From JBGAKG01 sp044224495 (GTDB lineage: Bacteria > Myxococcota_A > Polyangia > Polyangiales > Polyangiaceae), in contig JBGAKG010000011.1 of NCBI GenBank assembly GCA_044224495.1, positions 1 through 64,000 of the forward strand: 64,000 bases of DNA. Direction: 5' to 3'. Below are positions 52,081 to 60,716 of the stretch, one piece after another. The notes beneath the pieces are model-generated. The model was not told the DNA's origin, ran no database searches, and saw only the letters and a list, made by a program, of their open reading frames with translations. The translations under genes and the position numbers were made by a program. Position 1 is the stretch's first letter. Each line of letters starts with the position of its first letter.

Positions 52081-53082
52081 TCAGCGGCGATCGACGGGCC
52101 CATCCAACCGAGGGCGTTGCATCGTTCCGAGCGTTGCAAGGCGAGCGTGCGCCGGCGCGATCGATGCCGCAGCCTCGAGCGTGGGCGCGCCGACCACGGT
52201 GACCCAACGTGCGATCGGTTCGAATGCGGACGGCGCCCACGGCATCACGTGCACCGCGCGCCCCGACGGCGGGAGCAGCAATCCGGGAGCAAATCCGACC
52301 AGGGAGCTCCCGCCCCGATGAAGCGTGCCTGCCATCGCGACGGCGTCGGCCCAGCGCGCAGACTCCTCGCGCTCGGATTCGGTAAGGATTCCGCGCGGAA
52401 CGTCACGGCCGCGTGCTTCGAGGGCAGCCGCAAGCTCTCCCGCGAACGCCGGCGCGGCGCTCACGGCGCTGGACGAAGAGCCGAGCTCTTCGACGAACAC
52501 GATGCGGGGGCTCAGACAGCCCCTCTGATCGAATGCGACCACGTCGCGCGCGAGCGCGAGCGCCGCCGCCGCGTGCGGCGTCCCCGCCGGCAGAAAGGCC
52601 ACCCCCATCCCGGTGCCGTGGCCGACCACCGGGACCCTCGCCACCGATCGTACGCCGGCGATCGTCTGGTCGTGGCCATAGACGTGCAGCTCCCCCTCTT
52701 CCAGCTCCCCTACCCCTATGTCGGCCAGACGGAGCCACGGCGCCGCCAGCGATTCGACCAGAGCCTTCGCGAAGACGGGCTCGCGGCTCGAGGGGCGGAC
52801 CGTCACTTGCGGCGCTGCGGCCCTCGCCAACACCAGCGAGCGGAGCGCTCCGACGAAGACGTTCGCGGACAGCACCACGTGCACCCGCGCGACCGGCCGT
52901 GCAGAGGCCACCAGCACATCGAGCTCTTCATCCGTCACGTCGAGCTCCAAATGCTCGCGCAGCGCCAACTCGACCCCCTCGCGCGACAGCCCCGTGCTCG
53001 CCACGAGCGCCGGCACGATCGCCGGATCGCTCGCCACGCGCGCGGCCGCCGACACGATGGCCCGCAAGTCCGCGCGGCTCAC
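52081..53082 (-). CDS. LuxC-like acyl reductase (fatty aldehyde-forming)
   Basis: A 333-residue protein started by GTG, overlapping the LuxE-like stop (GTGA, 53079-53082). LuxC proteins reduce an acyl group, carried as a thioester, to the aldehyde with NADPH. Expected features are present: the nucleotide-binding region around VVGHGTGMGVAFL and Cys189 in DVVAFDQRGCLSPRI, matching the LuxC acyl-accepting cysteine block. It is shorter than Vibrio LuxC (~480), lacking part of the N-terminus. No luxAB luciferase or luxD is in the window, so light emission is not the role. It is the last gene of the four-gene operon. Confidence 0.82.
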   Translation of the reverse strand: MSRADLRAIVSAAARVASDPAIVPALVASTGLSREGVELALREHLELDVTDEELDVLVASARPVARVHVVLSANVFVGALRSLVLARAAAPQVTVRPSSREPVFAKALVESLAAPWLRLADIGVGELEEGELHVYGHDQTIAGVRSVARVPVVGHGTGMGVAFLPAGTPHAAAALALARDVVAFDQRGCLSPRIVFVEELGSSSSAVSAAPAFAGELAAALEARGRDVPRGILTESEREESARWADAVAMAGTLHRGGSSLVGFAPGLLLPPSGRAVHVMPWAPSAFEPIARWVTVVGAPTLEAAASIAPAHARLATLGTMQRPRLDGPVDRR

Positions 53083-54170
53083 GCCAGGATCTCGTCGATC
53101 GCGATCGAGCAGCCCCGCGGCGCAGCCCCCGGCGCCCGCCCCAGGAGCTCGAAGCCACCGCTCACCCGCCGCACGCGATCCTGCGTCACGATCGCGAACG
53201 CACTGTCGACGTTCGCGAGATCCTCGATTCGCGCGATCCCAACTTCGCCCGATGGCACCGCCACCAGCGTCTCCGGATCGACCGGCACGACGCGCGCCCA
53301 CGGCGGTTCGCGATACACCCCCTCGGTCGCATAGAACTGACTCGACAGCTCCGTCATCCCGTACTCGCTGCGAACCGCCGCCGGCTCGATCGCGAAGAAG
53401 CGCGCGAGCTCCGCCGTCAGCGTCGGCCCGTCCACCTCGCGCGAGCGCCCCTTGAAGCCCCCCGTCTGCATCAGTCGACTGCCGCGCGGCAACCGAAACG
53501 TAATCCCGTCATTCCCGTCGAGCAGGTGCACGAACGCGAACGACGTCCCACACACGAGCACCGGCGTCTCTTCCGTCAGCGCCCGCGCGATCCGGCGATC
53601 GAGGCGCGCCAGATCGAGCACGTCCCCCTCCAGGTAGAACGCGCTCTCCTCCGCCGCCGGCCCGAACCGCGCCACGAAGAGCGCGAGCATGTGCGTCAGC
53701 GAAGAGTCCGGCAGCTCCTGCGGCGAAGGGCCGACCACCAGCACCGGCAAGGGCGTCTGCATCCCGTCGAGCAGCGCCGCGCGCGCGAAGGCTTCCGCCC
53801 CACGGTCGTAGGTCGCCGTCGTCCGAAAGGCGTGCGTCCCCCGTTGTCCCAACGTGGTACCGCTCGTCCGAAACGTCACCCGCGTCTCGCTCTCCGGAAA
53901 CGCCGACACCCGAGCGACCTTGAAGGCGTCCGTCGGGACCGCCGGCGCATCGGACGCCCGCCGAATCGCGCTCGCGTCCACCCCCCGCGCCGCGAGCAGC
54001 TTCGCGTAGGCCGGCACGTGCTTGGCCTGATAGCGCGCGATGGAGACGGCGAGCCCCTCGAAGGACTCGGGCATCTCGCGCCCCTCTCCGAACGCCGTGA
54101 TCATCGAGCGCACGCGCGCGTGGAGCGCGTCACTCTCGGAGGCGTGGAGGCACGTCGTCATGGGAGGCAT
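53079..54170 (-). CDS. LuxE-like acyl-protein synthetase
   Basis: A 363-residue AMP-forming enzyme related to LuxE and PaaK. ATP-binding motif VTFRTSGTTLGQRG (about 98-111), adenylate-region motif LMQTGGFKG and EYGMTELSSQFY are visible. Near the C-terminus RGCSIAIDEILA places a Cys (354) where LuxE uses an acyl-cysteine. It should activate a fatty acid with ATP and pass the acyl group to LuxC. ATG at 54170 is chosen; others at 54161 and 54203 are possible. It follows the aminotransferase gene by a short gap. Confidence 0.82.
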   Translation of the reverse strand: MPPMTTCLHASESDALHARVRSMITAFGEGREMPESFEGLAVSIARYQAKHVPAYAKLLAARGVDASAIRRASDAPAVPTDAFKVARVSAFPESETRVTFRTSGTTLGQRGTHAFRTTATYDRGAEAFARAALLDGMQTPLPVLVVGPSPQELPDSSLTHMLALFVARFGPAAEESAFYLEGDVLDLARLDRRIARALTEETPVLVCGTSFAFVHLLDGNDGITFRLPRGSRLMQTGGFKGRSREVDGPTLTAELARFFAIEPAAVRSEYGMTELSSQFYATEGVYREPPWARVVPVDPETLVAVPSGEVGIARIEDLANVDSAFAIVTQDRVRRVSGGFELLGRAPGAAPRGCSIAIDEILA

Positions 54171-54224
54171 GACTTCTACCCCACCCGCGCGCACCGCGCA
54201 CATCCCCGTCGCGGTCGAGCCGGC

Positions 54225-55529
54225 TCAGAGAACGGCGCCCAACGCGTCCGCGAACCCGTCCAGCAGCGGCTCCTCGATCTCCAGCGGCGGCGTCAGGGTG
54301 ATCACGTTCCCCTCGACACCTCCCGTGAGCACGATGTAGCCGCGCTCCAAGAGCTTCCGCCCCGTGGCCAGCGCGCGCGCGGCGTCGTCCAGGACGATCC
54401 CGAGCATCAGCCCGCGCCCGACGATGCGCGCCTTCGTCCCCGCCGCCCTCTCGAGCCGCTCGACGAAGCGCGCCCCGACGTAGCGCGCCCGCACGGCCAG
54501 ATCGCGGTCGCGCAGCGTCTTCAACGTCGCGAGCGCAGCCGCACACGCCAGCGGGTTGCCGAAGTGGGTCGCGGTGTGGATCGCCGTTCCCCCGTGCGCC
54601 CCCCACGCCGCCATCACTTCCTTCGTCCCGATGCACGCGGAGATGGGGACGCCCCCACCGAGTCCCTTCCCGAGACACAAGAGGTCCGGGACGATCCCCG
54701 CCTCACCCGACGCCAAGACCGCCCCCGCCCGGCCGAGGCCCGTCCAGATCTCGTCGACGACGAGCAGCGCGCCGGCCCGATCGCACAGCGCCCGCAGCTT
54801 CGGCAGAAACTCCGGCGGCGGCACCACGCACCCACCGCGCCCGAGGATCGGCTCCACCAACACCGCCCCGATCGTCCCCGACACCAACGCCGCCTCCACG
54901 TGGAGGATCGCGTCGTCGAGCTCCTCGGCCGCCGCCGGGTAGGGCGCGAACGTCGCCTTGATGCCGAGCTGTCCCAAAAAGGGACGACGGAAGCCCTCGT
55001 TCAGCCCGCACGCCGCGAGCGGCCCGTGGCTCAGCCCGTGGTACGCGCCGCGAAACGCGACGATCGCGCTCCGCCCCGTCACGAGCGCCGCCGTCTTCAG
55101 CGCCGCCGTCACCGCATCCGCGCCGCTCAGCCCGAACATCATCCGTGCGCCCGGCGCCGGGAACAGCGCGACGAGCGCCTCGCCGAGCTCCGCCTTCACC
55201 TCGCTGCCGTAGACGTCCCCGAGCGCGAGCGCGAGCGTCTGGCTCTGCGCCGCCACCGCCGCCTGCACCGCGGGGTGCTGGTGCCCGAGAAGCAGCGCCC
55301 CGAAGCCGGCCGTGAGGTCGACGTACCGGTTCCCATCCACGTCCCACACGTTCGCGCCGAGCCCGCGCGCGTACACGATCGGCGCCTGGTCCTCGCCGCT
55401 CGCGGCGGCGCGCGCCTCGCGCCGCGCCTCGAACGCCGGCGATTCGATCGCGGCGAGCCGGTCGCCGACGGCGCGCGCGCGCGGTCCCGGTGGAGCGACG
55501 AGGATCTCCGGCGGGAGCGACGCCGTCAC
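54225..55529 (-). CDS. Class III (PLP) aminotransferase
   Basis: A 434-residue fold-type I enzyme of the omega-aminotransferase group. Visible features: GANVWDVDGNRYVDLTAGFG, the phosphate-binding MFGLSGADAVTAALK (131-145), Y163-H164 of the HG motif, D259 in VVDEIWTGLGR and the PLP lysine K288 in CLGKGLGGG. Such enzymes add or remove terminal amino groups. With LuxE and LuxC making aldehydes, its likely job is to aminate an aldehyde or use it as acceptor. The start overlaps the GGDEF stop by 4 bases (ATGA). Confidence 0.9.
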   Translation of the reverse strand: MTASLPPEILVAPPGPRARAVGDRLAAIESPAFEARREARAAASGEDQAPIVYARGLGANVWDVDGNRYVDLTAGFGALLLGHQHPAVQAAVAAQSQTLALALGDVYGSEVKAELGEALVALFPAPGARMMFGLSGADAVTAALKTAALVTGRSAIVAFRGAYHGLSHGPLAACGLNEGFRRPFLGQLGIKATFAPYPAAAEELDDAILHVEAALVSGTIGAVLVEPILGRGGCVVPPPEFLPKLRALCDRAGALLVVDEIWTGLGRAGAVLASGEAGIVPDLLCLGKGLGGGVPISACIGTKEVMAAWGAHGGTAIHTATHFGNPLACAAALATLKTLRDRDLAVRARYVGARFVERLERAAGTKARIVGRGLMLGIVLDDAARALATGRKLLERGYIVLTGGVEGNVITLTPPLEIEEPLLDGFADALGAVL

Positions 55530-56431
55530 GCGACGACGCGGTTGCGTCCGCCGCGCTTCGCTTCGTACAGCTTCTCGTCCGCGCGCTTGATGAGCTCGGT
55601 GCCGGAGCGATCCGACTCCGCCAGCTCGGCGACGCCGACCGAGATCGTCACCTTGATCAGCTCGTTCTGGAAGACGAAGCGCGACTGCTCGACCTTCTCG
55701 CGCAGGCCCTCGGCCAGCGCGCGCCCGCCATCGAGGCTGGTCTCCGGCAGGACGATCGCGAACTCTTCACCGCCGTAGCGCGCGAAGACCTCGTCGCGCC
55801 GGATGCGGCCCTGCACGATGCGCGCGAGCTCCTTGAGCACGAAGTCGCCGGCGAGGTGCCCGTGGTAGTCGTTGATCTTCTTGAAGTGATCGATGTCGAA
55901 CATCATGAAGGAGAGCTCGCGCTGGTGACGCCGCGCGCGAATGATCTCTTTCTCGAGGGCCTCGAGCAGGTAGCGCTTCACGTGCGCCTGCGTGAGACCG
56001 TCGATGATCGTCATCCGGTAGATTTCTTCGTGGTACTGCGCCTCGACGTCCTGACCGGACAGGTACTTGAAGATCGTCGGGCCGACCTTGATCCGGTCGC
56101 CGTTGGAGAGCGGCTGCTCGCGGACGATCTGATCGTCGTTCACGTACGTGCCGTTCGTCGAGTTGTCGTCGACCGCCCACCACGTCGCCGCGCGCTGCTC
56201 GAAGTGCACGTGCTTGCGCGACACGGAGTCGCCCTCGAGCACGATGTGGTTCTCCGCCCCGCGCCCCACCCGCATCGGGCTCACGTCGAGGACGAACCGC
56301 TTCCCGAGGAGCGTCGGCTCCTTCGTGTAGATCACGACGAGGCAATCACCGCCCTTCGGCTTTCCATCGCCGTCGCCGAGCGGTTTCTGAACGATCGTGG
56401 TGACGCGCGTCTTCTCGTCCGATTCCGTCAA
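55526..56431 (-). CDS. FHA-GGDEF diguanylate cyclase
   Basis: A 301-residue cytoplasmic protein. TTG at 56431 is chosen because GGGAGG lies upstream and the rest of the longer frame is unlike coding sequence. FHA domain at about 50-125 (VGRGAENH, SRKHVHF, NSTNGTYVN) binds phosphothreonine. A GGDEF domain at about 140-301 has the active site RYGGEEFAIVLPE (GGEEF 220-224), so it can make cyclic di-GMP. The inhibitory I-site reads RRDE in place of RxxD, so product inhibition may be absent. It is the first gene of the aminotransferase-luxE-luxC operon. Confidence 0.92.
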   Translation of the reverse strand: MTESDEKTRVTTIVQKPLGDGDGKPKGGDCLVVIYTKEPTLLGKRFVLDVSPMRVGRGAENHIVLEGDSVSRKHVHFEQRAATWWAVDDNSTNGTYVNDDQIVREQPLSNGDRIKVGPTIFKYLSGQDVEAQYHEEIYRMTIIDGLTQAHVKRYLLEALEKEIIRARRHQRELSFMMFDIDHFKKINDYHGHLAGDFVLKELARIVQGRIRRDEVFARYGGEEFAIVLPETSLDGGRALAEGLREKVEQSRFVFQNELIKVTISVGVAELAESDRSGTELIKRADEKLYEAKRGGRNRVVA

Positions 56432-56495
56432 TCCGCGCCTCCCCAACCGTCTCGCATGAACGCGAAGGATATCATAGCGCCGAAACGGCCCAACC

Positions 56496-57512
56496 CTACC
56501 CCGGTCCGAGGAGCCGGGCGCACAAAAGCTCTCGCAAACTCGCGGGTAGGTCAATGTCGTATTCGACCCATGCGACTCGGTTCGACGACTCGAACCCGTC
56601 TCGGAAGTGGGCACGCGGCGCGTTCTTGCGCGGCACCAGCCACTCCCCCGGCGGCAGCGATAGATCGGCATGATCCGCCGCTTCCAGGTGCCGTTCGACC
56701 CGCACGCCGGCCCGCGCCAGGAGCCTCAGAAAGCGCTCCGGCCGCGCGATCGCCGTCGCGACGTTTACGCCGTCATCTCCCCGCGCAGCCGCCCACGCGG
56801 CGAGGGGCACGCCAGGGCCCCCACCCCGGCTCTGCACCCGCATCCCGACGCGCGGCGCCACGTGATGCGCAACCTCGAGGTTGGCAGAATCACCCACGCA
56901 CACCACCGCGTCGGCCGCAGCGACCAGACGCGCCGGGGCCGCGCGGAGGTCCCCGCGCGGCGGGCACGCACCGCTCCCGAAGGGCGCCTCCGGATCGAGC
57001 GCCAGCAACGCGACCACGCGCGCATCGTCCCGAGGGTCCAGCTGCGCCAACGCGAGCGGCCCATCCAACACGAGAACCCGCGCGCCCACCACGAGCGCCG
57101 CGTGATCGACGGCCGCCTGCCGCGACGGCCCCACCACGACCGGGACCCGAGCGTCGGCGAGCGCGAGCGCCGCTTCGGCCGCCTCGTCCCCCGCCCCTAC
57201 GTCGCCCGGCGCCACGATCTTCGCCGCGCTCACGCGCGCACCGTAGCCATGCCCGACGAACGCCACCGAGGTCTCCCCATCGACGAACGTCCGCGCGAGC
57301 ATCCGCGCGCACGCGATCGCGAGCGGCGTCTTCCCCGAGCCGCCCAACGTGGCTCCCCCGATCGTCACCGCGCGCACGCCCGCCGGCAGCACGACCGGCC
57401 GCGCGATCGGCGCCACCGCGCCCCACAGCGCGGCGATCGTCCCGAGCCCGGGGAAGTCCGTCCCACGCTCGAGCGCGCGCGCAATTCGCCGGCGGGGAGC
57501 ATCGATCCACAT
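56496..57512 (-). CDS. lpxK: Tetraacyldisaccharide 4'-kinase (lipid A synthesis)
   Basis: A 338-residue inner-membrane-associated kinase that phosphorylates the lipid A disaccharide. Walker A is in GGATLGGSGKTPLAIA (about 52-67). Other LpxK signs are VAFVGHGYGARVSAAK, AAVDHAALVVGARVLVLDGP and GVNVATAIARPERF. The N-terminal hydrophobic segment is shorter than in E. coli LpxK. It is 64 bases upstream of the GGDEF gene on the same strand, so they may share a transcript. It diverges from the DUF2252 gene. Confidence 0.9.
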   Translation of the reverse strand: MWIDAPRRRIARALERGTDFPGLGTIAALWGAVAPIARPVVLPAGVRAVTIGGATLGGSGKTPLAIACARMLARTFVDGETSVAFVGHGYGARVSAAKIVAPGDVGAGDEAAEAALALADARVPVVVGPSRQAAVDHAALVVGARVLVLDGPLALAQLDPRDDARVVALLALDPEAPFGSGACPPRGDLRAAPARLVAAADAVVCVGDSANLEVAHHVAPRVGMRVQSRGGGPGVPLAAWAAARGDDGVNVATAIARPERFLRLLARAGVRVERHLEAADHADLSLPPGEWLVPRKNAPRAHFRDGFESSNRVAWVEYDIDLPASLRELLCARLLGPG

Positions 57513-57539
57513 CGCGCGCGTAGGCTATCCTGGGCGGCG

Positions 57540-58694
57540 GTGAAGATCGACGCGTGGCGCGCAGCGCGACGGTTTCTCGACGGCGAGCGCGAGCGCCAGC
57601 GCGAGGTGCTCGTCCACGGCGATCGACTCGGCGCGCTCAAGGTCGAGCGCATGTCGGCCTCCGCGTTCGCCTTCCTCCGCGGCAGCGCCCGACTCTTCTA
57701 CGAGCTCGTCGCCTCCGATCCCGACGTCGCCGGCGACGGGCCCGAGGGGTGGCTCGTCGGCGATCTCCACCTCGAGAACTTCGGCGCCTTCCGAACCGGC
57801 TCCGGCGACGACGTCGCGTTCGACGTGAACGACTTCGACGACGCCGCGCGCGGCCCACGCCGGCTCGACGTCCTTCGCCTCGCCACCAGCACGCTCCTCG
57901 CCGCGCCGCTGCTCGGCATGCGCGGGCGCGCCGCGCTCGATCTCGCGGAGTCGCTCCTCGAAGGCTACGCGCGCGCTCGCTCCGAGAAGGGCAAGCCTCC
58001 CCACGCCGTCGCGCGCTTGCTCGAGCGCGTGCGGCGGCGCAGCCGCGGCGAGCTCCTCGCGCACCGGACCGAGCTCCACCACCACGAGCGCCGGTTCCTC
58101 CTCGGCACGCGGTACCTCCCTCTCCCGCGTGCGCTCCGCGCGCGCGCCGAGCGGGCGTTCGTCGAGTACCTCGTCGACGCGGGCGCCAACCCTCGCGCCG
58201 AGACGTACGCCATCCGCGACGTCGCCTTCCGCGTCGCGGGCACCGGCAGCCTCGGCGCGCTGCGCGTCGCCGTCCTCACGCGCGGCAAGGGCGGCCCCGA
58301 CGGCCACTGGTTGTTCGATCTCAAGGAAGAGCGGCGCGCCGCGCTCGCCCACGTCGTCCCCGGCACCAAACGCCGCCACGTCATCGAGGCCATGCGCGCC
58401 TGTTTGCGCGATCCCCCGATCGCGCTCGGGCGCGCGAAGCTCGACGGCATCCCGCTCGTCGGCCGGCGTCTCGCTCCGCAGGAGGACAAGCTCGCGCTCG
58501 CCACCCTCCCTCCCACCGAGCTCCGCGAGCTCGTGCCGTGGCTCGGCGGCGTGGCCGCACACCTCCACGCGCGCTCGGGCGAGCCGCTCCGGCTCGGCAC
58601 CAAGGCGCGCACCCGTCTCCTCGACGACGCCGTGGTGCTCGCGGGCGCGCACGAGTCGATCTACCTCGCGTTCGTCGCGCTGGGTCGCCGATGA
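57540..58694 (+). CDS. DUF2252-family protein (kinase-like)
   Basis: A 384-residue protein started by GTG at 57540, 27 bases from the divergent lpxK start. It has the DUF2252 core ASAFAFLRGSARLFYEL, GDLHLENFGAF and DVNDFDDAARGP, which match the catalytic and metal loops of kinase-like phosphotransferases, then PQEDKLALATL. The family's biochemical role is unsettled. Its stop overlaps the following methyltransferase start (ATGA), suggesting joint action. Confidence 0.85.
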   Translation: MKIDAWRAARRFLDGERERQREVLVHGDRLGALKVERMSASAFAFLRGSARLFYELVASDPDVAGDGPEGWLVGDLHLENFGAFRTGSGDDVAFDVNDFDDAARGPRRLDVLRLATSTLLAAPLLGMRGRAALDLAESLLEGYARARSEKGKPPHAVARLLERVRRRSRGELLAHRTELHHHERRFLLGTRYLPLPRALRARAERAFVEYLVDAGANPRAETYAIRDVAFRVAGTGSLGALRVAVLTRGKGGPDGHWLFDLKEERRAALAHVVPGTKRRHVIEAMRACLRDPPIALGRAKLDGIPLVGRRLAPQEDKLALATLPPTELRELVPWLGGVAAHLHARSGEPLRLGTKARTRLLDDAVVLAGAHESIYLAFVALGRR

Positions 58695-59362
58695 CGGCGC
58701 GCGGCACCGACGAGGCACGCGCGTTCTTCGACAAAATCGCGCGCCGCTACGATCGCTCGTACGCGCTCGCCGGCGAAGCGGCGCGCGTTCGGATGGAGGC
58801 CGTGCTCGCCCTCGTGGGCCGCAGCCCCAGCCCCAAGCGCATCCTCGATCTCGGCGTGGGAACGGGCCGCGAGCTCAGCGCGCTCCAAGCCGGCGGGCAC
58901 GAGGTCGTCGGGCTCGAGATCGCGCCCGCCATGATCGAGCTCTGCCGGCGACGCGCGCACCCGATCACCGTCGTCGAGGGCGACCTCTGGGCCCCGTGGC
59001 CGTTCGAGCCCCGCTCGTTCGACGCCATCCTCGCGCTCCACGGGACGCTCGCCCACCCGCCCGAGCCAGCCTCCCTCCGCGCGCTCTTCGCGAACGCCGC
59101 GCGCGTGCTTCGGCCGAACGGCGTCTTCGTCGCGGAGCTCCCCACGCCGGCCTGGCTCGAGCGCGCGCGGAGCGACGGTCGCATCCAGTCGATCGCATCC
59201 GCCGGAGTCTCCGCGCGCTTCGTCGACGACGTGAACGGCGCCGCGATCACGATCCGCCTCCACCCCGAGGAAGACTGGCGCGCCGCCGCCGAGGGGTTCC
59301 GCGTCGCGTTCGAGCCGATCGACGACGGCGAGGTGCGCCTCGTCGCACACGCGGTAGGCTGA
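58691..59362 (+). CDS. SAM-dependent class I methyltransferase
   Basis: A 223-residue Rossmann-fold enzyme. Motif I is ILDLGVGTGRELSAL (about 51-65), followed by VVGLEIAPAMIELCRRR and the post-motif FDAILALHGTLAHPP. N-terminal helices (ARAFFDKIARRYDRSY) resemble UbiE/Coq5-like or small-molecule methylases. The substrate is unknown. It is translated in coupling with the DUF2252 gene. Confidence 0.85.
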   Translation: MTARGTDEARAFFDKIARRYDRSYALAGEAARVRMEAVLALVGRSPSPKRILDLGVGTGRELSALQAGGHEVVGLEIAPAMIELCRRRAHPITVVEGDLWAPWPFEPRSFDAILALHGTLAHPPEPASLRALFANAARVLRPNGVFVAELPTPAWLERARSDGRIQSIASAGVSARFVDDVNGAAITIRLHPEEDWRAAAEGFRVAFEPIDDGEVRLVAHAVG

Positions 59363-59365
59363 GCC

Positions 59366-60709
59366 GTGCCCTTGGTTCCCCCGTCCCGCTTCGCCACCGG
59401 CTTCCTCGCCCTCGCCCTCGCCCTCGCCGCCGCTCCCGCGCACGCCAACGGTCGCATCCCGGAGGCGAACCAGCTCGTCGTCGACGAGACCGATCCCACG
59501 TTCCTCGTCCTCCGCACGTCCTACGGGCTGCTCGTCAGCCACGATCGCGGGGCGCACTGGGATTGGATCTGCGAGAGCGCGTTCGGAAACAGCGGGACCT
59601 ACGATCCGCCGATCGCGATCGCGAGCGGCCAGGCACTCTACCTGGGCACATTCGACGGCCTCGAGGTCTCCGGGAACGGCGGCTGCTCGTGGACGCGCCC
59701 GCCCCCGCTCGACGCGCGCTACGTCCTCGACGTCGCCACGCGCCCGGGCGCACCGAACGAGACCGCAGCGATCACGAACAACGGCGTCACGATCGACGGC
59801 GGCTTCTTCTACGACTCGTGGCTCGCGCGCTCGAGCGACGGAACGAAGACGTGGAGCCTCGTCGGAGCAGCCTTCGATCCCACCCTCGTGCTCGACACCG
59901 TCGACTTCGCGCGGAGCGACGCTCAACGTGTCTACGTCAGCGCGCGCCACACGACACCGACCGCCGAGGGCTTTCTCCTCGTCTCCCTCGACGGCGGCAA
60001 GACGTTCGTGTCGCGCGCGATCCCCTTCGTCGACGGCGACGTCGCGGCCTACATCGCCGCGGTCGATCCCAGCGCCCCCGATCGCGTCTACGTCCGCACC
60101 GCTTCCTTCGGCGACGGCGGCGCGAAGATCACGGCGGGCCGGCTCCTCGTCACGGACGACGCTGGGAAGACGTGGACCGAGCGCTGGCGCGGGGGACCGC
60201 CGCTCGGCTTCGCCCTCTCCCCCGACGGAAAGAAGGTCTGGATCGGCTCCGGGTTCGGTGGCCTCTGGGCCGCCGACACGACCTCGTTCGCGTTCGCGGA
60301 GGTGCAATCGTTCATCGTGAAGTGCCTCGCTGCGACCAGCGACCGGCTCTACGCGTGCTCGACCGAGAACGCACCGGCGGACGCGGACCCGACGAGCGGG
60401 TTCATCCTCGGCGAGTCGCTCGACCAGGGCGCCTCGTTCTCGTCGGTCTACAAGCTCAAGCAGATCCGCGGGCCCCTCGCGTGCGCCAGCGGTACGGACA
60501 CGGCGAAGTGCGCCGCGGAGTGGCCGCAGCTCCAGCTCAACCTCGGCATCGACGCCGGCAAGCCCGTGACGCCCCCTCCGCCGAGCGAGCCCTCGTCGTG
60601 CGGGTGCACGAGCGTCGGCTCCCCCGCGAGCGGTGCGGGGGCCGCGCTGACGCTGCTCGTGACGTGCGCGCTCGGCGGCGCCGCGCTCCTGCGCCGGCGC
60701 CGCCGCTGA
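59366..60709 (+). CDS. Secreted BNR/sortilin-like beta-propeller with MYXO-CTERM-like tail
   Basis: A 447-residue exported protein (GTG start). Signal peptide ends near AHANG. The body has Asp-box type repeats (VSHDRGAHWDW, SGNGGCSWTR, SSDGTKTWSLV, VSLDGGKTFVS, VTDDAGKTWTE) of a sialidase- or photosystem-stability-type propeller. The C-terminus has SSCGCTSVG, a hydrophobic segment (AGAALTLLVTCALGGAALL) and RRRRR, which fits the MYXO-CTERM sorting signal of Myxococcota. No sialidase active-site Arg/Tyr set is identifiable, so it is probably a binding scaffold. Confidence 0.82.
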   Translation: MPLVPPSRFATGFLALALALAAAPAHANGRIPEANQLVVDETDPTFLVLRTSYGLLVSHDRGAHWDWICESAFGNSGTYDPPIAIASGQALYLGTFDGLEVSGNGGCSWTRPPPLDARYVLDVATRPGAPNETAAITNNGVTIDGGFFYDSWLARSSDGTKTWSLVGAAFDPTLVLDTVDFARSDAQRVYVSARHTTPTAEGFLLVSLDGGKTFVSRAIPFVDGDVAAYIAAVDPSAPDRVYVRTASFGDGGAKITAGRLLVTDDAGKTWTERWRGGPPLGFALSPDGKKVWIGSGFGGLWAADTTSFAFAEVQSFIVKCLAATSDRLYACSTENAPADADPTSGFILGESLDQGASFSSVYKLKQIRGPLACASGTDTAKCAAEWPQLQLNLGIDAGKPVTPPPPSEPSSCGCTSVGSPASGAGAALTLLVTCALGGAALLRRRRR

Positions 60710-60716
60710 CGCCGCC

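Noticed and set aside
52081..54170. Bioluminescence (lux) operon
   Set aside because: No luxA, luxB or luxD gene is present in the window and LuxC is shorter than the Vibrio type, so only the aldehyde-forming step is supported.
55526..56671. Longer ATG-started form of the FHA-GGDEF protein
   Set aside because: The additional 80 residues are Arg/Ser/Gly-rich and overlap the 3' end of lpxK; TTG at 56431 has GGGAGG.
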